Shown here: positions 36,404 to 45,974 of the stretch, one piece after another
How positions within the stretch are numbered: the stretch's first letter is position 1
Layout of the letters: every line of letters begins with the position of its first letter
NCBI GenBank assembly: GCA_031272985.1
Contig: JAISSU010000029.1
Span: forward strand, 186,001 to 250,000
Source of the DNA: Lachnospiraceae bacterium
GTDB lineage: Bacteria > Bacillota > Clostridia > Lachnospirales > Lachnospiraceae
Direction: 5' to 3'
DNA length: 64,000 nt
Made by a program: the position numbers and the translations under genes
The notes under the pieces: model-generated
The model's database searches: none
Told to the model about the DNA's origin: nothing
What the model saw: only the letters and a program-made list of their open reading frames with translations

Positions 36404-39400
36404 ATGAGAAAATCAAAGAAACGCGTCGCGGCTTTAGTATTAGCGATGGTTTTGGCGTTTGCGGGTATACTGAACATAGCGCCGAAACTAATGGTAGCCG
36501 AAGCGGCGACGGAATGGGAGACGGTATTTACGGAAGACTTTTCCGGGGACTTATCGAAATGGGAGAAAACCGGAAATTCGACAATGTCGATTTCCAATGG
36601 AACAGCAGTTACTTCCGTTTCTGGGTATGTACACTATGCCGTCAAGGACTTTACGGCATCAGGTAGCACTATTTACGAATTTGACATGAAAAATACCTCG
36701 GGTGATGCGAAGTGGGGCGGTGTCCAATATAATCAAAGCTCCGTAGGTAATGGTAATTGGGATAATAGCGGCGGGCAGATGTTTTACATAAAAGGAAACG
36801 GAGCTGCCGAATTGTACAGAGCCGGGACCGGTCTGGCAGCTTCTGCTACAGTATCGGGTATTGCCAATGGGGTTCATGTTAAGATTGAATATACCTATGA
36901 TACTGGAAATACGAAAATATACATAGACAACGCTACGACGCCGATAATTAACTATACCGACCCGGATGGGAATACTACCCATAACGCCGGAAGATTTGGG
37001 CTCGTAAGTGCTAATCAATCCGTGACATTTGATAATTTTACAATTAAGATTCCGAAAGAGACGCCGTCAACAAATGTGAATCTGGTTACGCCTACGGCGA
37101 CTGTGATTGATTATTCAAGTTATATTGCAGGGAATGCCACATGGAAACCTGATAATGTCAAAGATGGAAGTTATACGACTGGGTTTTCTACCGACGGACC
37201 GCGCAATACTGCGGATTATAATGAGTTTATCAGCATTAAGATAGATTCTCCTTCCGACATGAATAAAATCGTCCTCGTGCCGAGATGGAGTACGAGTAAA
37301 TCAATACCTCTAAGTTTTCCGGTGGATTTCACGATTCAAGTCTCAAAGGATGGTTCTAATTGGACGACAGCTGTGACTGAAACGGGTTATGCAGTAACGG
37401 CAAATGAGCCGCAGGTTTTCTATTTTGCTAAACAATCTGATATCCAGTATATTAAGATTAATGCCACAAAGCTTGGGAGTGAAGTGGATTACAATGCTGA
37501 TCCGAACAGCGCTTTCAGAATGCAGATAATGGAGATTGAGGCGTATTATGATCCATCGAATCTTGCAAAAACCATTGCGGATGGTATTAAGAGTATCTCG
37601 GTTGACGATAATCTGGATACTTTGATTCTGCCTAAATATGAAGGATTTACGGTTTCAATAGAGTCCAGCTCTGATACGAGTGTTATCGCGACTGACGGGA
37701 CAGTTAATCGTACCACAGGTGGCACGAGTAATATTGTTCTTCGTATTACGAATAATGATGACAGCAGCGACACTGCGCTGACCGCGGCGCTAACTGTTAA
37801 TGTGGAGTCATTTTCGCAGCTTTTGGTACAGGGTATTAAGATTATCAGTGGCACTGCCACATCCGAACATCCGTCTTGGAAGGTCGATCACCTTTATAAT
37901 GGAATCGTCGCGGCCAGTCCCCAAGGGGATTTCTGGTCTACAGGTGATGAATTCCAAAGTGGCACGGATCCATACAAAGATGTTAATGTGACCGCAACAC
38001 TTACATTAGAGAAGCCATCGAACCTGTCAAAGATTGAATTATATCCCCGACGCGAAACCACGCCGATTTACTTCCCTCGTAGTTTTAATATAGAAGTTTC
38101 AGGAGACGGACAGACTTGGAAGACGATAAAAACCGAAACCGACTACACTGTATCAGATCCGACCAAGCCTTGGGTTTATGAGCTTACTCCTGAAGCAGGA
38201 GTTAAATACGTGCGAATTAATATTACTAAAATGGTTGGCGGTTCGCAGAACGTGAATGGTGTTATCAGCTATTCTTACTATTCTCAGATAGCCGAAGCTG
38301 TGCTCTATGAGACTCCCGAGGTTCTGACGGCGCAGCAGGTAGCGGATACGATTACTTCGCTTACTTTAGGTTCCTCAGACACAAAGATTACTATCCCTTC
38401 AGTGAGCGCTCTTTATAAGATTGAAATCGAAAGCAGTGGCGATACGTCAATTATTGCCCTTGATGGTGCTGTGACACGTCCGACTACAGGGAAAACCGTT
38501 AATATAAAGATTAAAGTTACCAATAAACAAAACCCGAGCGATATTGGGTATACAAACGAGCTTCCGGTCTTTGTCGAAAGTCCGGATGATGCAGTAGCTA
38601 ATGCAGCGGCGAAAGCTATTAACTTCATAGAATTGCCATCGGATTACACATCGGCTACTACGACTCTTTCAATGCCGACGCTGTCGGGATACACTGTCAC
38701 GATTGCCGAGGTTACAAAGGACTCGGATGGTTCTGATGCCACATCTATCGTAGATTTGAATGGAAATGTTACCCGCCCTGTCGAAACGACAGGGGTAAGG
38801 ATTAAATTTAAAGTCGTTAATAATTCGACAGGAGGTGTGGGTTACACGAAAGCATTATTACTGCCGGTTTATAAACCATATGTGGCCCCCACTATGTCGT
38901 CACAGGAGATTGCTGACATTAAGGCAGGCTACGAACAGAATAAATACGGCGTGTTTGTTCATTATGTAATGAATAATACCTCATACCCGGGGAGTTATTA
39001 TTCGGACGGAACTAAGGTCCAAAGTATTGATGATTTAGCCGCGGGCTTTGACGCCGCGCAGTTTGCCAAAGATATGCATGATTTCGGTGCGGAGTATGTC
39101 GTATTTACGGTATGGCATGCACATACCTTAGCACTGTTCCCGAGTATGACGAATGAGCGCTGGAGAGATGACAGGCGTACCGGCAGCGAAGCATATAATC
39201 TAAAGAGCTATTCCGATAGAGACGTTATTGAAGAATTGCTCGATGAATTGGATAAATACGGCATAGAGCTGCATCTTTATACACATCCTACCGATGGGCA
39301 TGATTTCAGTTCAGAGGATCAGGCGCTGACAGGATGGAATAATTATTCGACTCCGGGCGTGGGCTGGCAGAAATACATTAACGAACTCTACTATGAGCTT

Positions 39401-41491
39401 TGCGAACGTTATGGCACACGTATTAAAGGACTGTGGTATGACGGGGCATATGTGAGAGTACCTGCGGGTGCGTGTCAGGCGGCGCTTCGCGAAACGAGTA
39501 CGAAATTCAATCCCGCGATGATTATGACAGGAAATACGGGCTTTACCGCAGGACAGGCGAATCCCGGGTCAGGATGGAACGGACCCGACTATCGAGCATG
39601 GGAATCAGGCTTGAGTAATTTGGATAACTTCTATATTACTAATAATCAGGTAGCTATGGTAGTAGCCGGACAATGGTGGACGGACAGAGCGCAAAGTGTT
39701 GCAAGTAATATGACCAATTCCGAGACATTGTTCAGGTATGTCGCGGCTGAAGCCTCTATATCCAGACAAGGCGGAATGCTCGCCTCCACCGGTTTCTATC
39801 CGATTAAGACGACCGCCGGTCAGACGGCAGCGGATTTGAACGGGGATTTCTGGATGAAGGGCGTTAGAGATATGCTCGTAGGCGTAAACGCGTATTTAGA
39901 ACCTGTAGCTGACTCCATTAAGTCCACGAAAAAGGGTGCTGCGTATGTCAGTCAGGAAAATTGGACTGTCAGCGGCTTAGATTGGGGTGTCCAGACCGAA
40001 TCGCCCGATGGAGAGACTGTTTACCTACATGTGTTACAGCCTGCGAAATCCGCGGTTTCAGGGCTTACTCTAACACTTCCGGCTCCTGCGGATGGCAGCG
40101 TTTTCGCAAGGACGGCTGTATTAATGAATCAGGATAAAACAGGCGAGAAAGGCTTTGATGTACCTACGGGTGATGCCGCAAAGGTAGAAGTCGTAAAGAA
40201 GTCTGACGGCTCATATGAGTTCACATTACCGGCAGGTTCCGCTTGGTCGACAGTGGATACGGTGATCGCAGTAACTAGAGTGACGGCAGCGACGGATAAA
40301 AGCGCACTTTCGGCGAAGATTGCAGAGGCTGCGAATAAGCAAAACGAAACCGACTACGCGACTACATACACCGAGGCGACGAGGGATACTCTCGCCGAAG
40401 AACTCATAAAAGCTCAGGCAACATATGATGCACTAAATGCTACGCAGGATGAAGTGGATGACGAAACGACGGCACTTGATAATGCAATAAAAGCACTCCT
40501 ATTAGATGTTGACAAGTCTGCTTTACAGTTAGCATATGAGCAGGTAAAGACCGCTTCTGAATCAGAAGATACTACCGAAAAGTATACAGAGGATTCATGG
40601 AAGGAATATACAGATGCTCTAAAGGAGGCCGCAGCAGATGCGAAAGCCGTTCTTGATGACGTGGCAGCTACGAAAACTGATGTCAGCGATGCGATTGATG
40701 CTTTGGTAGATGCGGTAGCCGATGCTAAAAAGCTCTTAGAAGAACGTATTATTACAGATAAAACAGAGCTTGATGCCGCAATATTAGCATCAGATGATGT
40801 AGAGTTGGGCGCTAATACTACAAAGACTTGGGAGGCTTATGAAGAGGCTGTAAAGAACGGTAAGGAGGTATTTGCCGATCCGAAAGCGACTCAGGAAGAG
40901 ATAGATGATGCGACTGATGAGATAAAATCAGCAGAGGAAGCGCTGAAAATCAATGATAATTCTTCACATTTTAAGGATAATATTGACACGCACGAATTGG
41001 ATGACAGCGCAAATCTGGTACACATCGCCGCTCATGACTGGTCATTGCACAGCGGTAAAGTAGAAGTAGATGGGAAAGAAATAACTAAAGGAAAAGACTA
41101 CGAGACGCAAAGCGGAAGCACAGTTACCGTACTTCTTCCAGCATTCCTTAATACCTTGTCCGAAGGCATACATACCCTTAAGGTGTACTTCACAGGTAAT
41201 ATCGCACCTGCTGTGAACACTTTTGAGATTACGAAAGTCGCAGCGGATAATAACGAGCCTGACACAGGTGGGACAGGTACTGTAACGGGAGACAATGATA
41301 CAGAAAACGGGGGTTCCGATACAGGAAATGCGACCACGAATAATTCGCGAGCGAGCTCTGATTCAGCCGATACCGGAGATAATGCCGAGACTACGCTTTA
41401 TCTTATCATTTGCTTACTGGCAATACTAGCAATCGCGGGAATTACTTACCTTCGAAAGATGGGATATCTACAGACCGGCCAGAGGAAATAA
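36404..41491 (+). CDS. wall-anchored GH29-like alpha-L-fucosidase B
   Basis: 1695 residues; ATG follows GGGAGG. Signal peptide with cleavage near AEAA. Domains: a LamG-like jelly roll (about 36503-37050), two F5/8 C-like sugar-binding domains (about 37080-37560 and 37810-38320) with beta linkers between, a GH29-like catalytic domain (about 38890-40280; KYGVFVHYV, FTVWHAHT, probable nucleophile Asp in GLWYDG), three FIVAR repeats (about 40290-40960), an X2/Ig-like domain, and a sorting signal SADTG (41363) with membrane anchor. It shares the catalytic and C-terminal layout with fucosidase A and is a paralogue. The likely role is host or dietary fucoside degradation on the cell wall. No sortase gene is in the window. 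Confidence 0.88.
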   Translation: MRKSKKRVAALVLAMVLAFAGILNIAPKLMVAEAATEWETVFTEDFSGDLSKWEKTGNSTMSISNGTAVTSVSGYVHYAVKDFTASGSTIYEFDMKNTSGDAKWGGVQYNQSSVGNGNWDNSGGQMFYIKGNGAAELYRAGTGLAASATVSGIANGVHVKIEYTYDTGNTKIYIDNATTPIINYTDPDGNTTHNAGRFGLVSANQSVTFDNFTIKIPKETPSTNVNLVTPTATVIDYSSYIAGNATWKPDNVKDGSYTTGFSTDGPRNTADYNEFISIKIDSPSDMNKIVLVPRWSTSKSIPLSFPVDFTIQVSKDGSNWTTAVTETGYAVTANEPQVFYFAKQSDIQYIKINATKLGSEVDYNADPNSAFRMQIMEIEAYYDPSNLAKTIADGIKSISVDDNLDTLILPKYEGFTVSIESSSDTSVIATDGTVNRTTGGTSNIVLRITNNDDSSDTALTAALTVNVESFSQLLVQGIKIISGTATSEHPSWKVDHLYNGIVAASPQGDFWSTGDEFQSGTDPYKDVNVTATLTLEKPSNLSKIELYPRRETTPIYFPRSFNIEVSGDGQTWKTIKTETDYTVSDPTKPWVYELTPEAGVKYVRINITKMVGGSQNVNGVISYSYYSQIAEAVLYETPEVLTAQQVADTITSLTLGSSDTKITIPSVSALYKIEIESSGDTSIIALDGAVTRPTTGKTVNIKIKVTNKQNPSDIGYTNELPVFVESPDDAVANAAAKAINFIELPSDYTSATTTLSMPTLSGYTVTIAEVTKDSDGSDATSIVDLNGNVTRPVETTGVRIKFKVVNNSTGGVGYTKALLLPVYKPYVAPTMSSQEIADIKAGYEQNKYGVFVHYVMNNTSYPGSYYSDGTKVQSIDDLAAGFDAAQFAKDMHDFGAEYVVFTVWHAHTLALFPSMTNERWRDDRRTGSEAYNLKSYSDRDVIEELLDELDKYGIELHLYTHPTDGHDFSSEDQALTGWNNYSTPGVGWQKYINELYYELCERYGTRIKGLWYDGAYVRVPAGACQAALRETSTKFNPAMIMTGNTGFTAGQANPGSGWNGPDYRAWESGLSNLDNFYITNNQVAMVVAGQWWTDRAQSVASNMTNSETLFRYVAAEASISRQGGMLASTGFYPIKTTAGQTAADLNGDFWMKGVRDMLVGVNAYLEPVADSIKSTKKGAAYVSQENWTVSGLDWGVQTESPDGETVYLHVLQPAKSAVSGLTLTLPAPADGSVFARTAVLMNQDKTGEKGFDVPTGDAAKVEVVKKSDGSYEFTLPAGSAWSTVDTVIAVTRVTAATDKSALSAKIAEAANKQNETDYATTYTEATRDTLAEELIKAQATYDALNATQDEVDDETTALDNAIKALLLDVDKSALQLAYEQVKTASESEDTTEKYTEDSWKEYTDALKEAAADAKAVLDDVAATKTDVSDAIDALVDAVADAKKLLEERIITDKTELDAAILASDDVELGANTTKTWEAYEEAVKNGKEVFADPKATQEEIDDATDEIKSAEEALKINDNSSHFKDNIDTHELDDSANLVHIAAHDWSLHSGKVEVDGKEITKGKDYETQSGSTVTVLLPAFLNTLSEGIHTLKVYFTGNIAPAVNTFEITKVAADNNEPDTGGTGTVTGDNDTENGGSDTGNATTNNSRASSDSADTGDNAETTLYLIICLLAILAIAGITYLRKMGYLQTGQRK

Positions 41492-41580
41492 GATGGCATT
41501 AATGACCGTATTATTAAAAGGCAATACAAGCATTCCTCATGGTAATAAAGGGAAATAAATGATATAATCAAGACAACCTC

Positions 41581-41604
41581 GAGCGGGCATGAAAATGCCC
41601 GCTC
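41581..41604. terminator. perfect hairpin between fucosidase B and the isomerase-like gene
   Basis: GAGCGGGCAT-GAAA-ATGCCCGCTC, ten perfect pairs. The T run is poor. A TATAAT lies at 41563 just ahead, so it might instead begin the isomerase transcript. Confidence 0.55.
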
Positions 41605-41661
41605 AATTAGAAGTTCAATTAGAAAAGCGTTTAGTGCTAACGAAGAGGCAGGAGGGTACTT

Positions 41662-43155
41662 ATGGAGAGGTTAAGATATGGTAACAGACCTGTTGTGGGA
41701 CTTTATACGATTGGTTTAAATGCATATTGGGCGCAGTTTCCGGGACTTAGGGAACGTCTGATTAATTACGGGAAATCCATAGAGGGAAGGCTCTCAAAGA
41801 TTGCCGATATTAAGAATTATGGTCTCGTGGATTCGGAGCATGTTGCCCGCATGGCGGGTGAGTGGTTTAATGCCCAGAACGTCGATATTATTTTCCTTCA
41901 TTGTGGCACGTATTGCACGAGTGCTTCCGTTTTGCCCATCCACCAGATCTGCAAAGCTCCTGTCGTAGTGCTGAATCTTCAGCCTTCTATTAAACTCAAT
42001 TACGATAAATGCGATACCGGAGAATGGCTCGCTAATTGCGGAGCTTGCGTGGCTCCGGAAATCGCTAATTCTTTTCATAGAAGCGGCATTCCTTTCAGGA
42101 TTATTAACGGTCTTTTAGGTCTCGAGTCCACCCTACAGTGTTCTACAGCGGACGAGACGACTTTTAAAAGACCGGAGGCAAAGAAAGCTTGGGAGGAAAT
42201 CACCGAGTGGACGATAGCCGCAGGTATTAAGCACTCTCTCAGGAATTGCCGTTTTGGGTTCCTCGGCGGAAATTATTGTGGGATGTTGGACCTTTATAGT
42301 GATTTTACGATGCTTCAGGCGCAGACCGGTATGCATGTAGAAATAGTGGAAATGTGCGATCTTGACAGATGCCTGCAATCAGCGACAAAAGCCGAAATAA
42401 ACGCGAAAATGCGCGAAATTAACAGTATGTTTGAAATATCGGGCGACTCGCCTACGGACCCGAATGTAAAGCAGCCCACTAAAGAGCAGCTTGACTGGTC
42501 GGCGAAAGTGGCTGCGGCGCAGGAGAAATTAGTTTCGGAATATGGGTTGGACGCACTTGCGTATTATTATCACAGCTCCGATGGAAACCCTTATGAGGAA
42601 TTACAGGCGGGATTTATCGTCGGGCATTCCTTGCTCACCGCTAAAGGTGTGCCTTGCGCGGGAGAGGCTGATTTAAAGACAGCGCTTGCAATGAAAATCT
42701 GCGACTTGCTTGGAGCCGGCGGGAGCTTTTGCGAAATCGTGGCGGTAGATTACGACGCCGGCACAATTTTGATTGGACATGACGGACCCTTCCATATCAG
42801 TATCTCAAACGGACGTCCGATATTGCGGGGCATGGGAGTCTACCACGGAAAGAAAGGCACCGGGATTTCGGTGGAAGCAAAGGTTCGCTCAGGCGACATT
42901 ACGACTCTAAATGTCACCCAATCATCGGATGGAAAACTAAAATTCATTATCAGCGAAGCCACAGCCACAAAGGGACAGATAATGACGATAGGAAATACGC
43001 AGACACATGCCAGATTCAAAACCGATCCCGATACCCACATGACCAAGTGGTTTTCGCAGTATCCCACGCACCACTTTGCTCTAAGTGTTGGACACAATGC
43101 AGGGATATTTAAAAAAGTAGCCGAGCTATTGGGCATAGAAACTGTGGAGCTGTAA
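41662..43155 (+). CDS. L-fucose/L-arabinose isomerase-like protein
   Basis: 497 residues; AGGAGG precedes the ATG. The sequence follows the arabinose/fucose isomerase fold: LHCGTYCTSASVLPI and PVVVLNLQPSIKLNYD in the N-terminal domain, GNYCGMLDLYSDFTML in the middle, and a C-terminal barrel with GHDGPFHISI. It should interconvert an aldose and a ketose in the cytoplasm. Next to two fucosidase-like genes, L-fucose to L-fuculose is the attractive guess, but the pattern looks nearer to the AraA-like group, so the sugar is not settled. Confidence 0.8.
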   Translation: MERLRYGNRPVVGLYTIGLNAYWAQFPGLRERLINYGKSIEGRLSKIADIKNYGLVDSEHVARMAGEWFNAQNVDIIFLHCGTYCTSASVLPIHQICKAPVVVLNLQPSIKLNYDKCDTGEWLANCGACVAPEIANSFHRSGIPFRIINGLLGLESTLQCSTADETTFKRPEAKKAWEEITEWTIAAGIKHSLRNCRFGFLGGNYCGMLDLYSDFTMLQAQTGMHVEIVEMCDLDRCLQSATKAEINAKMREINSMFEISGDSPTDPNVKQPTKEQLDWSAKVAAAQEKLVSEYGLDALAYYYHSSDGNPYEELQAGFIVGHSLLTAKGVPCAGEADLKTALAMKICDLLGAGGSFCEIVAVDYDAGTILIGHDGPFHISISNGRPILRGMGVYHGKKGTGISVEAKVRSGDITTLNVTQSSDGKLKFIISEATATKGQIMTIGNTQTHARFKTDPDTHMTKWFSQYPTHHFALSVGHNAGIFKKVAELLGIETVEL

Positions 43156-43194
43156 TACATTGAAATCTTGTTGTTTTTTTGCCGTTTTTTCGTT

Positions 43195-43220
43195 TCAGGA
43201 CACATTATATTGTGTCCTGA
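43195..43220 (+). terminator. terminator after the isomerase-like gene
   Basis: TCAGGACACA-TTATAT-TGTGTCCTGA, ten perfect pairs, followed by TAAATTTTTC. T runs on both sides suggest it can work in either direction. Confidence 0.8.
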
Positions 43221-43318
43221 TAAATTTTTCTCTTTATTTTTCGTTCGCTAAAGTATATAATATTACGGGTGAGTAATTATTACCACATTTACTTAAAGAG
43301 CGAAAAGAGGGGTTTATA

Positions 43319-44698
43319 ATGTATCAACTCGACTTTAAGAAACCTATAAATGTTCACTTCGTCGGTATCGGCGGCATCAGCATGAGCGGTCTCGCGCAGA
43401 TTCTTCTTAACGAGGGGTTTTCTGTCAGCGGTTCCGACTCGAAGTCTTCGGCAATGACTGAAAGATTAGCCGCCGCGGGAGCGATTATATACGAAGGACA
43501 GAAAGCGTCCAATATAACTGACAATATTGACTTAGCCGTTTATACCGCAGCGATTAAAGAAGACGATGAAGAATTAGCTGAAATCAGGAGGCGAGGAATC
43601 CCTCTATTGACGCGTGCGCAGATGCTCGGTCAGCTTATGAGTAATTACGAGACACCTATAGCGGTTTCGGGTACCCATGGGAAGACCACGACTACTTCTT
43701 TAGTCGCACATATTCTTCTTGCGGCAGGTAAGGACCCTACTGTTTCGGTGGGCGGCGTTTTAAAGGCTATTAATGGAAATATCTATGTGGGTTCTACCGG
43801 ATACTTCGTTACTGAGGCGTGTGAGTTCCATGACAGCTTTCTTGACCTTAATCCTAAAATCGGAATTATTTTAAATATTGACGATGATCATTTAGATTAC
43901 TTTAAAACGATGGACAATGTCTATCATTCATTCCATAAATTTGCTGAGGGAATACCTTATGAAGGTACGCTCATCATTAATAGTGAGATAAAGGATCTAT
44001 ATAAGGTAAACGAGGATCTTGAATGCAGAATACTATATTATGGTTTTGACAGCTCCAATGATTACGGAGCTACCAATATCCAATTTGATGAAAAAGCTTG
44101 CGGTTCATTTGACTTGGTTTGCGATGGCATCTTCAGGGAGAGGCTTTCACTGAATGTACCCGGTTTGCACAATGTCTCAAATGCTCTCGCGGCTATTGCG
44201 GCAGCGGATACGCTCGGCATTTCACTGGAATACATAAAGGCGGGACTTGCCGATTTCGACGGGGCTGACAGACGTTTCCAGTATAAAGGTACTTTTAATG
44301 AGGTTACTGTTATTGACGATTACGCGCATCATCCCTCCGAAATAAAGGCGACACTTTCGGCGGCACATTTATATACGAAGAATCCGATTTGGTGTATTTT
44401 TCAGCCACACACCTATTCGCGTACGGAATTGCTGTTTAATGAATTCGTAGAAGCCCTTTCAAATGCTGACCATGTAATACTGCCGGAAATTTATGCCGCC
44501 AGAGAGTCTAATGTTCACGGCACTTCCGCAAAGCAGCTGGAGGAAGCGCTTAAAGAACGGGGAGTTGATGCGTATTTTATTCCTCTCTTCCCCGATGTTG
44601 AAAAGTTCTGTAAGGAAAATTGCAAAAAGGGTGATGTGTTGATAACTATGGGAGCCGGAGACGTTGTAAACATTGGAGAATCTCTTTTAAAGGGATAG
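43319..44698 (+). CDS. murC: UDP-N-acetylmuramate--L-alanine ligase
   Basis: Adds L-alanine to UDP-MurNAc, the first amino acid step of peptidoglycan synthesis, in the cytoplasm. 459 residues, the normal size. N-terminal Rossmann domain HFVGIGGISMSGLA, ATP-binding SGTHGKTTTTSLVAH, EACEFHDSF, and DDYAHHPSEI and QPHTYSRT in the C-terminal part identify MurC rather than the other Mur ligases. It is transcribed alone, ending just before a row of DnaA boxes. Confidence 0.96.
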   Translation: MYQLDFKKPINVHFVGIGGISMSGLAQILLNEGFSVSGSDSKSSAMTERLAAAGAIIYEGQKASNITDNIDLAVYTAAIKEDDEELAEIRRRGIPLLTRAQMLGQLMSNYETPIAVSGTHGKTTTTSLVAHILLAAGKDPTVSVGGVLKAINGNIYVGSTGYFVTEACEFHDSFLDLNPKIGIILNIDDDHLDYFKTMDNVYHSFHKFAEGIPYEGTLIINSEIKDLYKVNEDLECRILYYGFDSSNDYGATNIQFDEKACGSFDLVCDGIFRERLSLNVPGLHNVSNALAAIAAADTLGISLEYIKAGLADFDGADRRFQYKGTFNEVTVIDDYAHHPSEIKATLSAAHLYTKNPIWCIFQPHTYSRTELLFNEFVEALSNADHVILPEIYAARESNVHGTSAKQLEEALKERGVDAYFIPLFPDVEKFCKENCKKGDVLITMGAGDVVNIGESLLKG

Positions 44699-44730
44699 AT
44701 TTCCACATTTTCCACACAGTTTTATCCACA
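44699..44730 (+). promoter_or_regulatory. three DnaA-box-like sites
   Basis: Same orientation: ATTTCCACA (44699-44707), TTTTCCACA (44708-44716), TTATCCACA (44722-44730). The last is a perfect consensus box, the second fits TTWTNCACA, the first has one mismatch. They lie about 165-200 bases upstream of a dnaD-dnaI operon. Confidence 0.6.
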
Positions 44731-44784
44731 AAAAAGCCCGATTTTTGAAGAAATATTTCTTTTGTAAGCCCTTGCACTGTGTTA

Positions 44785-44882
44785 TTATTACCTCAGCCAA
44801 AGTATACATGGCAAAGGTAATAAGAGCCATTATACTTCGTCTATAAAAGACTTAAATTGTAGGGGGCGTCCCTATTTAGGGA
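44785..44882 (+). promoter_or_regulatory. dnaD-dnaI leader with competing hairpins
   Basis: TTATTACCT (44785-44793) can pair with AGGTAATAA (44815-44823). Overlapping it, AAGTATA-c-ATGGC (44800-44812) can pair with GCCATTATACTT (about 44826-44837). The two helices cannot form together. A third, TCCCTA (44869-44874) with TAGGGA (44877-44882), abuts the ribosome binding site GGGAGGAG. Confidence 0.45.
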
Positions 44883-44895
44883 GGAGTTTTAGTTT

Positions 44896-45954
44896 ATGAA
44901 GAAGTTGACTTTGACTAATTATGCGCAGGGTACGACGCTTGTGCTGGAAAAAGATTTTGTCGATCGCTATATGCCTGCGGCTAATGGAGAATTTGTCAAA
45001 GTGTATCTGTTGATCTTGCGCCATTTGAGCGAAAGCACCGAACCGCTGAGTTTATCGGGCACCATTTCTAAGATAGCGGACACATTGGATACTACGGAAA
45101 AGGATATCATGAGGGCTTTGATTTACTGGAAAAAGCAAAAGCTGATTGATTTCGACGCTACGGATTTAGATAATCCTGTCAGCAGGACTGATTCTGAGGC
45201 GATTAATGAGACGGTTACACCGGTTAGTGAGGCACTTGCCGCGCCTGTGGCCAATACCATTCCTTTTAGAGTTCCCGAGAAGAAAAGTGAACCGGTTGCG
45301 GCTGTAAATAAAAATCTTAGCGACAAAGAATTTAAAGATATCGTCAATATAGCCGAGAATTATCTCGGAAAGACATTGACAAAGACAGAAATGGAATACT
45401 TACAGTACTTTTATGATGATCTGCATATGTCAAAGGAATTGATTGACTATCTGATAGAGTATTGCGTTGACGGTGGACATAAGAGCTTTCATTATATAAA
45501 GGCTGTTGCACTTAATTGGAAGGATGAAAATGTCACTACGGTAGCAAAGGCAAAGCGACGCAGTGTTTGCACCACTAAGAGTTGCTATTCAGTTTTGAAG
45601 GCTTTCGGTATACGCGACAGGAATCCCGCACCTGCGGAGCTTGATTTTATCCGCAAATGGAGCAGTGAATACGGTTTTTCACAGGATTTAATACTGGAAG
45701 CGTGTAAACGCACAATATTAAAGCGCTCGGTTCCGGACTTTCCTTATGCCGACGGAATACTTCGGGACTGGCTTTCAAAGCAGGTACATAATCGCAAGGA
45801 TTTAGAGAGCACCGACGCGACATACCTGAAAGAGAAAGAAAAGGAAAAAGAGACCGAAAGCATTAAGAAAGAACGTCCTAAACGCAGCCGGTTTAATAAT
45901 TATCCGCAGCGTTCCTATGATTTCGAGGAACTCGAACGGGAATTGGTACGATAA
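44896..45954 (+). CDS. dnaD: DnaD-domain replication initiation protein
   Basis: 352 residues. N-terminal winged-helix region (about 1-90), a variable linker (about 90-140), then two DnaD/DnaB_2-type helical domains, each ending in the YxxxIxxxW-type motif (FHYIKAVALNW near 210; FPYADGILRDW near 297). The C-terminus is Lys/Glu- and Arg-rich. In Firmicutes such proteins help DnaA open origins and load helicase, with DnaI, which is the next gene. The 20-base gap confirms an operon. Length and two domains distinguish it from B. subtilis DnaD. Confidence 0.87.
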   Translation: MKKLTLTNYAQGTTLVLEKDFVDRYMPAANGEFVKVYLLILRHLSESTEPLSLSGTISKIADTLDTTEKDIMRALIYWKKQKLIDFDATDLDNPVSRTDSEAINETVTPVSEALAAPVANTIPFRVPEKKSEPVAAVNKNLSDKEFKDIVNIAENYLGKTLTKTEMEYLQYFYDDLHMSKELIDYLIEYCVDGGHKSFHYIKAVALNWKDENVTTVAKAKRRSVCTTKSCYSVLKAFGIRDRNPAPAELDFIRKWSSEYGFSQDLILEACKRTILKRSVPDFPYADGILRDWLSKQVHNRKDLESTDATYLKEKEKEKETESIKKERPKRSRFNNYPQRSYDFEELERELVR

Positions 45955-45974
45955 AACGAGGAGCTTAAAGGTTA

